This document shows positions 25,601 through 39,800 of a stretch of 64,000 nucleotides of DNA, one piece after another (positions within the stretch are counted from its first letter, which is position 1; the number at the start of each line of letters is the position of its first letter). A program made the position numbers and the translations under genes. The notes under the pieces are model-generated. The model saw only the letters and a program-made list of their open reading frames with translations. It ran no database searches and was not told where the DNA came from. The stretch is from the NCBI GenBank assembly GCA_029204225.1, contig CM055113.1, positions 23,010,405 through 23,074,404 of the forward strand, written 5' to 3'. The DNA is from Diphasiastrum complanatum. Taxonomy: Eukaryota; Streptophyta; Lycopodiopsida; Lycopodiales; Lycopodiaceae.

Positions 25601-28600
25601 GGATTTAGCACGACCTATATACAAACTGACTATTGTTCCTATTTGGACAGTAGAGGCGTTAAAAGCCTTTGAAAAATTAAAAAAAGCATTAACTTCAGCA
25701 CCAATACTGTGTTCTCCAGATTGGACAATAGAATTTCCATGTTCATACGGATGCCTCAAAATACGCCATTGGATCAATTTTGACGCAGCCAGGAGATTAT
25801 AAGAAGGATTATCCTATACGATTTGCAAGCAGACAGCTCACAGATCCGGAGAGAATTATTCAACAACAGAACGTAAAGCGTTAGCCATGATTTTTTCTGT
25901 TCGGAAATTTCGTCACTATCTCATGGAAAAGCACTTTGCATTTTATACGGATCACCAGCCGTTACTTTACTTGGTAAACAAGACGTGCAATACTGGACGT
26001 ATTGCAAGATGGTTATTGTTATTGACTGAATTTGACTTTCGAATTGTGGTTCGAAAGGGGAAGCAACATTATCTAGCCGACCACGTTTCGCGAATTGAAT
26101 CTGCACCAGTTAACACTGAAGTGGATGATGAACTACCAGATGCTGCATTGTTCTATGTCGAAGCAGTACCTGAGTGGGCAGCGGATATTGTTGAGTACCT
26201 GATGCTAGGACAACCGAATGACTCCTTGACAAAAGTACAGAAGAGACAATTGATTCATAAGGCTCAACCTTATCAATTGATTGCAGGACAATTGTATTGT
26301 CGTGGATCAGACAATACTTTACGAAGATGTGTTTTACCGCATGAAGTACCAGATTTAATCATGTTTTCACATGATGGCATGGGCGGAGGACACTTCTCTA
26401 CAGATATTACTATTCGCAAACTTTTGCAATCGTTTTTTGGTGGCCTACGATTCATAAAGGCACAGAAGATTTTATTCAGACGTGATGTTTGCCAGCGAGC
26501 ACGATGGCCTACTCGACAGAACTATGAACCCTTGCATCCGGTTTTATCGCAAGCACCGTTTGAAAAATGGAGACTGGATTATATTGGTCCTATTCATCCT
26601 GCCGCGCAAGGATCTCAGGCCCGATATATTATCTTAGCAACTGACTATATGACCAAGTGGGTTGAAGCCAAAGCTGTCAAAGTTGTTGATGCAAAATCTA
26701 CGGCCAAGTTTCTGTAAAAAAATATTGTAATCATATTTGGATGTCCGATCGAGATTGCCACTGATCGGCGTACACAATTTGTTAATCAAACAATAAAGTG
26801 TTTACTAAAAGAATTTTTTTGTGATACACAGATTTAGCACTCCCTACTATCCCAGAGGGAATGGCCAAGCTGAATCTTCCAATAAGATTCTCTACACCAT
26901 TATGACAAAGACAGTTGAAGCAAGTCGGTCTAATTGGGAATATAAACTGTATGCAGCGTTATGGGCATTCAGAACCGCTTACAAAAATAGTACAAATCAA
27001 ACACCCTTTCAACTGGTTTATGGTCAAGATGTTGTCAGGCCGATTGAATTTTTAATCCCATCTTTACGCATAGCAGCAACGGAACGATTAAATGATGATA
27101 AGTCTTCACAACTCCGTCATGAAGCGTTGCACAAATTATGTGAAACCCGATCGATGGCAGTTCATGCGTTAGCAGCAGAGAAAGCCCGCCGCAAGGCATG
27201 GCACAGTCGTCGATTGCACAAAAAGGATCTGAAACCAGGAGATCTTGCATTGATGTACAAAACCAAGCTGATCAAGGAAAAGTTGAAGTTTACCGATGAA
27301 GGCCCGTATAAAGTGAAGGAAATCTTGAACTATGGCGCAGTAATTCTTGAGCACTTGGATGGAAAACGATTTGATACTCCGGTGAATGGCAGCCGATTAC
27401 GCAAGTTTTGGCAGCCTGCTCCGCCAGTTCAGCAAGCCTGATCTCAATGGTTTTTTTAATTTTATTTGTTTTTCAATTTTTTGTTTTCAGTATTTAAATT
27501 GCTGAGTTTTTGGAAAAAGATAGAAAAAAAAAAAAAGGACGAATTGGGAAAAGACTGATGAACAAAAGTCAGAAAAGGTCATCAGCATAGGAAAAGGAAG
27601 GACAGTATTTTTTGATGAAAAATGACTTAGAAAATCATTGTTTTGGTCAGATGTGGCCAACACAGTACTAGAAACCTTCGCTGAGCTCTCAGACTGTACA
27701 TCCACTCTAGATTTATCTAATTTGGGTTGGGCGAAGATTCCTGTCCAGTAAAAATCCATTTTTTGAGTCAGGCGAAGGATCATTAATATGCCATTTTGGG
27801 AACCTTTGCCGAGCACCTGATAGATGATCTTAAAATGTCAAAATTAGGTTGTCCATAGGTTCAGATCTTGAAAACATGCATTTATGACAGTACCTGGGCA
27901 AAGGACCCTCTTGGGCGAAGGTTCATCCTTCGCCAGCCCTGGAAAACGTTCGCCTGATAGGTTTAGATCCCCAGAAACCTTCGCCGAGATTTTTATAGCT
28001 TATTTTTACAGTACTGTACATGCCTGCAAATTTTGGTTCAGAACAAATCAGCCAAACTAGTATTCAGTGTAATGGACCCACCAAATTCACCTATAAGTTG
28101 GCTAAATTCGATTCATTCCTCACTTGTGCTAGCGAAGCTCTTGCGAATTTTTCCCGCGACCAAAGCCTTCCAAACTTCCTGATCTGCTTTCTGATACACT
28201 TTCACGCGTCTTACATTTCATTTCTAATCATCATGTCTTCTATCGATACTTCCCAGTCTTCGCGTTATACCATCCATCGTGGTGTCCCATCTGCAACGGA
28301 CATCATGATACTTCCTAGCACAAGCAGGGTCACTCAGTGGATGACCCTTGCCGAGCCTCTGCTCACTGCAATGAGTATTCATGAGAGCCTTTTCTGGCCG
28401 AATCAACATGGATTTCATCACTCTTGCCTTCAGTACGTGGAAGGAAGAGAAATCCAAATTTTATATCACTTTTCAGGGAGCAACACACAAGGTGCACGTC
28501 ACTGAGGCCGCCCTTGCAGCCATAGGCATAGCGTCCGGTACACAGGCCTCACCCAATCACAAGCAGGCCAAACAGGCCATCAAGCCATACATTGACCTCA

Positions 28601-31600
28601 CCAATGATTTGCACTGGACCAACGACGGATACCTCCTTGAAGCCATCACTAAGCCTGTCATACACGCTGCTGCCCAGCTACTGAATAACTTCCTGATGGT
28701 TGGCAACCTCAAGAAAGACCACATCACTTCCCAGATCCTCCATAGGATAGCTGACTCCTATACTAAGTTGGCCAAAGCCCCTCTTGAACCATATAATTGG
28801 TTCAAGACTGTTTCTAGTGAGCTCAAACGAGCTATTAAGGCCAAAACTAAGCAACAGTTCGTTGCTGGCTCTTTATTGTCTCTTCTAGCCGCTTCTCACC
28901 TAGAAAACAAAATCCATGGCTTCCACCTGGATTCTGTGCTTTCGGTCTACAAAGAAGCACCGGCCGAGTCGTCCCACCAGGCCTCGAGTTCACATAGTCG
29001 TCGTCGTCCACGCAGCGAGATCGTCATTCCTGACTCGCCTTCCGCGTCACGACGTCACACTAGGCATACATCGTCAGCTGCGCTTCCACCCCTGCTGCTG
29101 TTCGCACGGAACTTCCAATTCCCCCTGCCTCTGATGCTTCCCTCGCCTCTGCTTCCACACAAGGACAGTCTGTGACCATTGGGGCTACCATTCCCATCAC
29201 AGCTGCCCAGGACCCTCATTTCAATTAAGCAGATTGGTTCTCTTCAGGAAGGGATTGATGAATGTCCTTGCTCTCTATCACTTTTCCTCCATCTCTCATG
29301 CTTTCTTTGGATTTTGCTAATTGTTGGATCTGATTGTTATTTGGATTGTATGTTATTATACTTTTTATGAGAGAGAAAGGGAGAAAGAGAAAGAGTAAGT
29401 TATCTTATTGTGGATATGAAGTATTAATGGATAGTAGGGTTAATGGATGTTAGAGTTAGATGTGGATCTTCCATTCATGCTGAAATCTGAATTATACTAT
29501 CGCTCTCAGGGGAACGAACCTACGCGTGACAACTAACTCCATCTCTTTGATGCTAGATTGACTAGATCTTGGATTCAGGTTAGGCAAAGAAAAAAACCCA
29601 CTACAGAGAGAATGATGCTTGAGCCTTGATAGGGGAGAGAGGATGTGCAATTTATAGTTAGAGCTTTAGAGTTAGTAGTTAGTGTAAGAGTGTTAGAGGT
29701 TTTCGAACTTTTAGGTTAGAATTTAGTTAGAAGTTAGAAGTTAGCTTAGTCAGGATAGATTTTTTTGCAATTTTGATTTTTGAAACTTAGTCTTTAGGGT
29801 ATAATTAAGATTTGAGACTATGGTGAAGGCAAGAGACCCCGCTTGGGAGCATGTGACGGTTGCAAGAGGATATGGCAACTCAGGTACAAAGAGGTGGACT
29901 TGCAGGGGCGGTTCTTTATGGATTTGAGCACACCTCTTGGCAGTGCATGGCTACGACATAGCTGCTTGCACAAAGGCGCCCTGAGACATTGGGTTGGCGA
30001 GACCTGGCAACGCTACAGCTGCAGAGGATGCCGATGCACCCCGTCCCCGTCCTGCACATGCAGGAGCAGGTGAACTTTGAAATTTGAAATTTGACTGTTC
30101 TTGTTAGCTTTCAACTTGTAGCTTGTTATGTAATATGTTAAACTGAGGACTAGAGAGCTCCAGGAGAGAGATGAAGTGAGCACAGAGCTAGAGCCCATCA
30201 GGTGAGTCGTGACTCTTGACTATTGCAAGTTGCAACTTGGCTCGTATAATAATAATTAATTACTAATATGTATTGTAATTTGTTGTCTTGTTTTTCATTC
30301 CTTGAACCTTCTAAAAATCTTTAACCACACACTAAAAATGTAGGAAGTCCTGGCTACATATGGGTGCTCCATCAATACTGATGGATGGAGCGATGCAAGG
30401 AAGAGACATGTCATCAATATAATGGTCTCTTTGTATGGGCACAATGTTCCTTTGTGCCACAACACTTCTGAGGCAGGTACGACACCTTTCAAGTTTCCAA
30501 AATTCCAAATCTCCAATATGCAGCATGCACTTGCCACTATGCAGTGTCCACTGGTGATTGGAATATGGATTAAGTGGCAAAAGTGTCCCTTTCAGGCACT
30601 GTGATTATGGGCAAGTATATGTTTGTCTATATCAGAGAGGCCATCGAGGAAGTGGGGCCACCGAATGTTGTCAGGTAATTTAAATTGCTTGTCAAATGTG
30701 GAACAAGAGGGCTTATGAAAACATCTTCGAATCTGTAAAAGAAAATGCATCTAATACAAATCTAAGTACAAATACCACTAATAAAGAAACGATATATATA
30801 TGAAACATGAAAATAGCTGTGTATGGTGGTTTCTCCAAGTCCTCTATGAGGCAAACACTCATGTACATGCATGGAATGTATAGGTCAACCATATAAGTGA
30901 GCTACTTGGCTAAGAGGGCCACTTGCACTAAGTTACAAATAGGGGGGCCCATGTATTTAATAAATAACATGCCCCATGAGTAATGTACAACTTATAATAA
31001 CATTATTGCTTAGCCAAAGGGGTCAAATAGGCATTACTCTTCAACAGGATCATCATCGCATGCTTGAATACTACAAATTGCAATCATGTTATTGTAGTGG
31101 CTTTGAAATCGTGATCCAATGTTTGGTAATATCCTTTTTTAGAGAATTAGACTTGTAAACACAACAAGAAACTAAGGATGGTTCATATCTTATTTTACAA
31201 GATGAGCAAGTTCCGAACATCTCAAGCAATTTGAGAGATGACCAAGAGCCCATGACCTCGCATAAAAATTTTGTGAGCTACTTTGATAGATAGTAGGTAC
31301 ATCAAATAAAGCCCATAACCTTGGAATAAGAAATTTGTGAGCTACTTTGATAGGTACATCAGGTGAAGTATCATTTTGAAGGTTTTCAGCAGGGATTACT
31401 AAGATGAGGCCTTCCACTAAGATCCAGGTCAAAAGAAACTATAACTGAAGTTAAATTTTGAGAATTTTGCATGACTTGAAAAGCTTCGACAAAACATCCT
31501 TTTTTTGTGTCTACACAAGATGGACTGCCAATTCATAGCAGAAATACATGCTTAGCAATCACAAATTGCACATAAAAAGAAGCAACAAGGGATATGCACT

Positions 31601-34600
31601 GAATAATAAAATTGATTAACACTTGAATCAACCTAGATAGGATATTAAGCAAGAAAATTATCCAACGCGGCGTGGATGCATTACACAATGGTAAAGTACC
31701 TTTGAGACGCATTCTCGGACATCAACATCTTCAACTCTTTCTCCAACTTCAATTCCTGAGAGCGGACCTTAAGAACCTACAAGTTTAAAAACAGCAAGCA
31801 TTGGACAATAAGGGTACACTATCTAATTAGTCACACATGCACAATAAAGTAACTAGTAGACCTATCCAACCAACAAAGTTGAAGATGAAAGATAATATAT
31901 TTAGCTGCCCTACTGCTACTAGGTAGGACAATAAGGTATACAAAAATACATCAACCGAGTATTTAAAATGATTATAGCACAAAAACTATACATTTTGTTT
32001 GTAAAACTCATAAAGCAATAAGCTGAATTACACGTAACACTATTCTTATTTGATTAACAAAAAAAACTTTTCCTCACAAAAGTTGGTCTCTTTCAGAGTA
32101 TTTCGTGATCGCCTTAGATAGTAGTGCAGGAGTAAAGTATTAGCTGCTTCGGAACGGCGTTCCGGAACTCCGTGATGCTGTTATAAAAAAACTGTTAATT
32201 TTTTAATAACAGCCTGCGAAGCCCCATTTCTAGCCGTACTCGGGATACTCAGGTTCAAACTGCTTTGTGCTTCCATATTCAGTCTAGAACAATGTCCGGA
32301 AGAAACAAACAATGCATGCTCCACTACCTGTTGAATTAAAAATGGTGGAGCTCGCAGATCTTCAAAGTGCAAGCCAGGGACTCTAGGATAATGCCCAAAC
32401 ATCATTAACAAGGAACGAAATCTTTGTATGAATTCCACCCACAAATTTTGATATTCAATTCCATAATGCGCGGATGGAGTATTTTCTACAACATTGACCT
32501 GAGAAATCATTGGCTTCACATGCATGAAAATATGTCCCAAAACACTTTCCTCCATTTTTCAAAAGAGTAGACCAACAAGCCGAATTTCTATCACCTTTCC
32601 AAACATGAAAGGCAAACTTGGCTATGACAAATGCTAGAGCTAAAGAGCAAAGCTGACTGGCTCTTTTCCATTCCCATGCAAGGAATATTCTCCATGAGTA
32701 CCATGTACAATAAACTTGTTATTTGAGTAAAGCAAACTTGGATACTTGCATAGTGATGTGACTGTAGCAGTTCGTTTATTCATATGCACATCTCCACAGT
32801 GACTCACTTTAGCAACTTACAAGAATTGAATTCTCAGCCAGATCTGGTGTTCTCAATGTTATCTTTGAGACGGGCAAAAGAAAACAAAAAAACAAAAAAA
32901 ACAAAATTTGCAATGTTCCGATCTGGAACGCTCCCGGATTCTGGAACCATTCCAAAACTCTCATTCTGGGAGCATTCCAGAACAAAATGCATCTATAAGT
33001 AAAGTACAAGCTCAATACAAATCCCATACACAATGGTACTGTACCCGTTCCTAACATTTTTGGATAGGAACGGGTACAGTACCATTCCTAAGGAACAGTC
33101 TTTTCATTTCTTAGGAACGATTTTTAAAAAAGAACGGTTTTGTTCCTATTTTAGGAACGGAACCGTTCCTGGTACATAACTGTTCCATACCCAGGAAATA
33201 AGAAAAACACCTTTATATACCTTTTTGGATCATTTTGGGTTACAACATTTTGCTTGAGAATGGCATTATGTTTTACTTTGGTCTACAAGACATTATGCAC
33301 TAGTTTGTACTTCGATTGGCCTATGTACTATGACTTATGGAGATCCGAGAGCTTGTTCCTAAGTTTCTAATCTTGTTCATGTTCCCAAGTTCATGCTTAA
33401 AAAGAGTGTTTAAAGTTCCTATGTTTCTTCTTCTTCATCAAAATTTCCGTCCTGCTTTTCTTGAACTTGTTGTGCCAGTTCTTTCCATCTTCTGATCGAT
33501 TTGATTGATTCTCCTCCGTATCATGCTTCTTCTTCTTCTTCTTTCCTTTGCCACCCTTCTTGGAACTGTGCTCTTGCTTCTTTGCCAGGAATGCCTGTTT
33601 CTTGAAATCGTCCCTGTTGACAATATTTTGTCGTCTCATTTCTTCCTGTAGTAAGAAGGCATTTAGCTCATCGAAAGAAGGCCTCGTTTCTCTTAATGAT
33701 AGCATCATTACAAAGTTTTGATAGGCCAAAGGCAGACTTTTAAGCACAATGGATACAAACATTGAATCTTGAACACTTTCTCCAACGGCAATAAGTTGTC
33801 CTCTCAGATCTTTCACCCTAGCAAAGTAGTCCGTTACTGATTCACCTGTATCTTATTAGTCAAGAACAAGATTTGTGATTGATTTACCGTTTCATCAGTA
33901 TATCCCAAGCCTCCTTGGGTACAATAGCATCTCTGATATGAGGTATGATCATAGTTAATGATATGATGAGCTTTTCTTCTATGTCTCTGATACTCCCGCA
34001 ACTCCTTGTCAGTGGTAGGAGGTGTCTCGCTGTGACGATCTCCCAATATTATCTATCCTAGACAATATTCTGCATCTTGAACTTCCATATGCTTTAGTTC
34101 GTTCCATCTAGCTTGCTAGACTCTGGCAATCAACATCATTCAACCCTACCATAATACTGATCTATAGTGACTTCCAACAACCTGATTTTTAACTATGCAA
34201 TCTTCTTTGCAAGTCAGTAATCTGATTTTGCTCCAACTAGCAAGCAGATTATCAGAAAACTAGTGAACAGATCCGTCAGGCAACTAGCGAACAGGTCTGT
34301 CAGACAACCAGCGAACAGGTCTGTCAGACGAACAGGAATGTCACGAACAGATTTTTCAGAAAACCAGCGAACAGGTTTGTCAGACAACAGATCTGTCAGA
34401 CAACCAGTGAACAAATCTGTCAGGACCAGCGAACAGGTTTGTTAGACAACCAGCGAACAGATTTGTCAGACAACCAGCGAACAGGTCTGTCAGAAAACCA
34501 GCGATCAGGTCTGTCAGACAACCAGAGAACATGTCTGTAAGAAAACCAGCGAACAGGCTTGTCAGAAAACCAGTGAACAGCCCTGTCAGAAAACCAGCGA

Positions 34601-36693
34601 GTCTGTTAGAAAACCAGCGATTTGATCTTGGATCTTGATAGCTTCAGGTCAGTGTTGAGGTCTGTTGCCAGCCAACAATCAGCTTACAAATCTTCTCTTA
34701 GGAAATCAGTGTTGTCCTCCTGACAATGTTGACTCCACATGCAGCTTCAGCTCCTCCAAAGAATCTTGTTCCAACCCTGCAAACAATCTCTCTCTCTTAC
34801 CAAATAACCTGCTCTGATACCATGTCAGAATTTCTGATACGAATTCTAGATGGAGTTACTAGTCCTACTAGCACTCACACAACTAAGCATAGAGATTAAA
34901 GAGAAATCAGATTATAGGAGGATTGAGCAAAACTCTAACATATTGGAATTATCTTGTGGTGGGGCGCCAGCCTACATATACCGTTTCTCTAATCTATGTG
35001 AAAGGCTAAAAGCGTAAAGCAAATAGCAAAAGAGCAAAAGCTAATTGCTAAAATTACTACCTATGTTGGGTAAAGACGCAAGGTGAATTTCTAAGTACTA
35101 AAATAGATTCTAATCTAGTATTTGTGCGCCCACCTACATGCACAGATTCAAGGAGCAAATTGGATTCAAAGGCAACCAAGTGTTTATTTCTTGGATATGA
35201 TAGTAAAGAGAAGGGATACATGTTGTATGACTTGGAGGGTAAGAAAGTCATCATAAGCAGGGATGTGGTTTTTGATGGGATCTCATAAAGATGCTTAAAT
35301 ATCTTATGATAAGAAGCAAGATGGAGGAATTCCTATCGTGTGACGAGTCATTACAGGAGCTTGTATCAACACTCATCATCCTCCTCGTCAACATACTCCT
35401 TTGAGTTAGAGGTCTCTGTGGATGAGGCCAAAGGCTCCTCATCCTCAACATCACGGGAGCGTCGATCCTGGCTCAGCCTCCTCGGCATCCTCATGGCAGC
35501 TCTGGTGGTAACCCCTGCACACAAAAATGGTGAATGATTACAACTTTGAACTGGGCAAGCCGCAACGCGCACAATGAGGTTAATAGCTATCAACACCAAT
35601 TTCCAAAGACACAGCCTTTGTTCAAATTAACTTGTAAGTAGAGGCTGATGGAACCAATCCAATCTTGATTGCCATCGATCTCGTATCTCTTCCAGCCTGT
35701 ACATTTAACATAGGCAATGTGTCAATGACATTTCGCATTTATGATTTCAGAAATTCAAAATTTCAATGAGCACTTGCCAGCATCCACTCTACATTGATGA
35801 TTGTGTAGGAAATCAAAGTGCCAAGATCTTTCTAACTGGACAAGTGAAAGGGGAGGTCGCATAGGTAGAAACACCTCCGAAGTGCAACTCGAGCTTGGTC
35901 CTTATTCCTGGGCTCATAGCGACCTACATAATAATCTCTGCCCCCAAGCTGTCTGGACCTACCAAGACGGTCACGAGCCCTCGTCGATGGCACAAGGGCT
36001 TTGCGTGGCTCAGAGGATCCATCGATGTCAGCAGGTGGACCACACTGCACATCACTGGCACCTACACCCTCGGCCTCTCCCTGAGAAGAGATGGGCGTGC
36101 GAACTGCAAAAGGTACAGCCTGTGACGTGGAAGGTTCTCCATCACCTTGTGTCAATGATAAATGTGTAAGTTGTGACATGTCAAGATTGAAGAATTCAGT
36201 GTTCAATGTTCATTTGGCAAAATCAAATTGTAAACTTTAAAGTTGAGACTCGGAACTTCATACAATACAATTTTGGACATTTGAATCCTGAACTGACATC
36301 TGTCAAGTCCCAATTTCAGCAAAAATTTCATACATTCACGAATCAGATTGCACAACTTGAAACTTGGAATGGCTTTTCACCCAGGACTAAGCTTGAACTT
36401 CAGGCTTTAGTGGAACCTATTTACCTCTCGCCATCGAAGAACCAGCCACTGCAGCATGCTCCTCCTCTCGAGTTCGATCACCTGTATCTGCCAATGATGC
36501 TGGCGCCTGTGCGCAAGGGGCTATATCATATCCACGCTGATGGTATAAATGCGCCCTAATCCGAGCAGGCCTATCTGTGAAGGAGATATGGCAGTATCTA
36601 CAAGTCCACCTCTTCGTGCCGGAGGTACTGTAAGAAGCATCAATGGTGACATGGTCCCATAAGGGATCTCTCTCGTCCTCGGCATGGCACCAG

Positions 36694-36737
<44 letters not shown>

Positions 36738-36817
36738 GCACCGCTTGTAGTCTAGTACACACACTCTCACACACACACAATCACACACTCTCACACACAC
36801 TCACACACACACACACA

Positions 36818-36865
<48 letters not shown>

Positions 36866-39800
36866 CACACCCACTCTCACACACACACACACACTCACAC
36901 ACATTCTATTATCTGACTCACACACACACAGACTATCACTCTCACACAATCTCACCCACTCTCGACATTCAAACTTGTCGGACACATGCGCTCAGGTGCC
37001 CAAAAAACATTCAGGTAGCCCCTACCTCTGAGCTGATTCACCAATAGTTCATCCAAAAGGTTGTTCTTGGTTCTTTAGTAGATTGACGATACTTGAAATG
37101 TCGAAAATGTATAGCTAATAAAGTTATGACAAAATAATTAGGAATTTGCTTGATAGAAAGCAGGGAACTTCACTAAGAAGTTTTAGAGAAATCTCTGTCA
37201 ATTGAAGTCCATGTACATCATTGTGTTTAAGAAAGCTTTATTGTACCTTATGATTGTCCAATACCCTTATTCAGCCTTATGCTTGGTATCCATAAATCAC
37301 TAAAAGATAGCATAAGCTTTCAGGTGCTTTAGTTTCAGTCCTTAAGAGCTTGACTTTATCAGGGTGTAATCCTTGGTCCGGTCCTTTTAGTCCTTCAAAC
37401 TTCATCCATTGTAGTGGAAGCCTTCCAAGAACTCGTTCAGTCACAAATCTGTCTCAGAACATCTAGCACTCACTCTGAAAGCAATAATAATGGTAAAGAA
37501 AAGTGTACTGCTGCTATTATCATGTTTCCAAACCCGTTTACTGTTCCCAACTAGATCATTGAAGCCCTTATAGATAGTCCATCTCTTGTCCAAGGAAATA
37601 CACATGTAGGAAGGCTGCTCTTTGCTGCTTCAAGTAATTCTACTTTATTCAGTCAATGAGTGTTTTATTACATGATAGGAGGCTCATTCCTTGTAGCAAT
37701 CTGTTTCTCTCTATTAGTGAGTATCTTTCTTTTAGTTTGTTAAATTGACATTTTTCTTGGGATTTGAGCTCTCTCGCTTGACAGTCCACGAATTTCTTCC
37801 ATTTCCTTTTTCCACAAGCTTTCTTTACGACTCTCCATGTCCTTAAACTTCCTGGGTTGAAGCTCTTCTCAATGAGGTCTTTCTCTCCTCATGGTCGCTC
37901 TTCACCGGTGACTTTATGGTGGCTAGGATTGCCTCTCAAGCAAGTCCTCCTCCAAAAGATTTTGTTCTACTGCTCACAAGGTTTCAAAAACTGCATGCAT
38001 GTATCTTTAAAATATCATCCAAACTACGTCCACGAGTGCCTCTTCAAGGTGTGCAAAGCTCACTATTGCTTCCACGACAGCCTCTTTGGCTTCCATAGTG
38101 GTCTCTCTTGCATGGCACCTAGTGCTTTACATAATAGATTTCTCTTTACCCTGGGGTTTTAGTCTTCTTTGCAGAAAAGTCTGATTTGGAATTTTATTGG
38201 GTGTTGAATGCAGATTCCTTGCCAATTGTTACCGCGACCTTTATTCTCTTGAAGGGCATTTAATGATTCATTTAGTAAGCCCACATACTGATCTTTGCCC
38301 ACATGATCCTATTTGTGTTCCTAGGTTGAAACCTGAGTTAAAGCTCTTTGGAATAGGAATAGGAACAAAATTTAGAAACGGGAACAAAAACAGGAATAAA
38401 ATGTAGGAATAGGAACAGGAACAGAACTTAGGAACATGAACGAGAACAGAAACCTAGGAACAGGAACATGAACTTAGGAACAAGAACAGGAACTTAGGAA
38501 CTTATGAATAGGAACAGGAACTTATGAACAGGAACATGAACAAGAACTTAGGAATAGGAACTTGGGAATAGGAACATGAACAGGAACATGAGCTTAGGAA
38601 TAGGAACAGGAGCAAGAACTTAGGAACAAGAACTTAGGAGTAGGAACATGAAGTCGTGGGAACTTAGGTTCAATAGGAACAGAAACAAAAATTGACCCTC
38701 TAATTTTTATGCGTGGACTCAGGAACTTAGTGGCTAATTTCTAATGGTAAATCAATGAATCTTGCATACATTGACTTAATATATTGACACTATAGCTCAA
38801 ATATGGTCTATAGATAGTAAGCCAAAGCAAGGAGCCTATGAGGGAACAACCCTGCTTCACCCCAATAGTGCTCCAGATGTGCTCAGATATGCCACTGCTA
38901 TGCCGGAAACAACCAAGGACACGCTCATAAAGTGCCATCACAGCAAGAACAATGTCGGTGGAGAAGCCGAGGTCTCGGAGTCTCTGGATGAGCAATGAAC
39001 GAGATGTGATCTGCCGTAGAATAATGTGCTCTGAAACCAACCTGACCCATGGCATGTAGTCTCCTAGTTTCCGCCTCTGAGCTCACAACAGACTGTAGTA
39101 TAGTACCATATAGTTTCGCCAGGACATGTCCAATCATGATGGTACGGTAGTTACTCGGATGGGGTGGATAATGTTAGTGCACTTGGGAGACGGAAAGCCA
39201 GAGACAACTGCAGAGTTAAGAAGGGTGACTATAATGGGGGCGAGTAAGTCAAAGGCATGGGAAAGGAGCTCAGATTCAAGGTCTTCGATATCTCTGGCTT
39301 TGTGGGACTTCAGCTTCTTAATGGCTGCAAGTACCATGTCAGATGTGAAAAAGGAGAACGCAGGTGGCCGTGGAGATATGGCGATAGGTGAGTCGGTAGG
39401 AACCGTGTACAGGCTAGTAGCATAATCAATCCATATGCGGAGGTCTTCCAAGAGAGGTGGTGGAGAGCGAGGAATGAACTCGCGCCAGAAAGCGCCCGAA
39501 GAAGAGCTGAAAAGAAGGTCAATGAGATGTTTCCCTTCAGAATCATCATGGGAGCGTTTCTTACGGCGGAGAGCACGACGGTAGGAGCGTCGGGAAGATC
39601 GAAGCAGATGTGGGGCATGAATGCGTGAGTGGGTTACTGACTGATGGAGAGAGCGACACTCAGTATCGTACCAAGGAGGGTGTAGTGTTCGAGGTGTGCG
39701 TCGGGTCTTTCCGGGGTGGGGTTTTGTGGGGAGGATTAATGATGTGGCCGTGTGGAGAGGTGGTGAGGAAATCAGCCTGGGTGTTGACTGGACTATCATG

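Noticed and set aside
34263-34445. Plus-strand protein of NRSVRQPA repeats
   Set aside because: It arises from the 24-bp minisatellite, whose period is a multiple of three; there is no start context or conserved flank.
34240-34625. CRISPR-like array
   Set aside because: The repeats are contiguous, without unique spacers, and belong to a retrotransposon leader.
37857-38162. 101-residue plus-strand frame
   Set aside because: It lacks motifs, and no strand gives a convincing protein.
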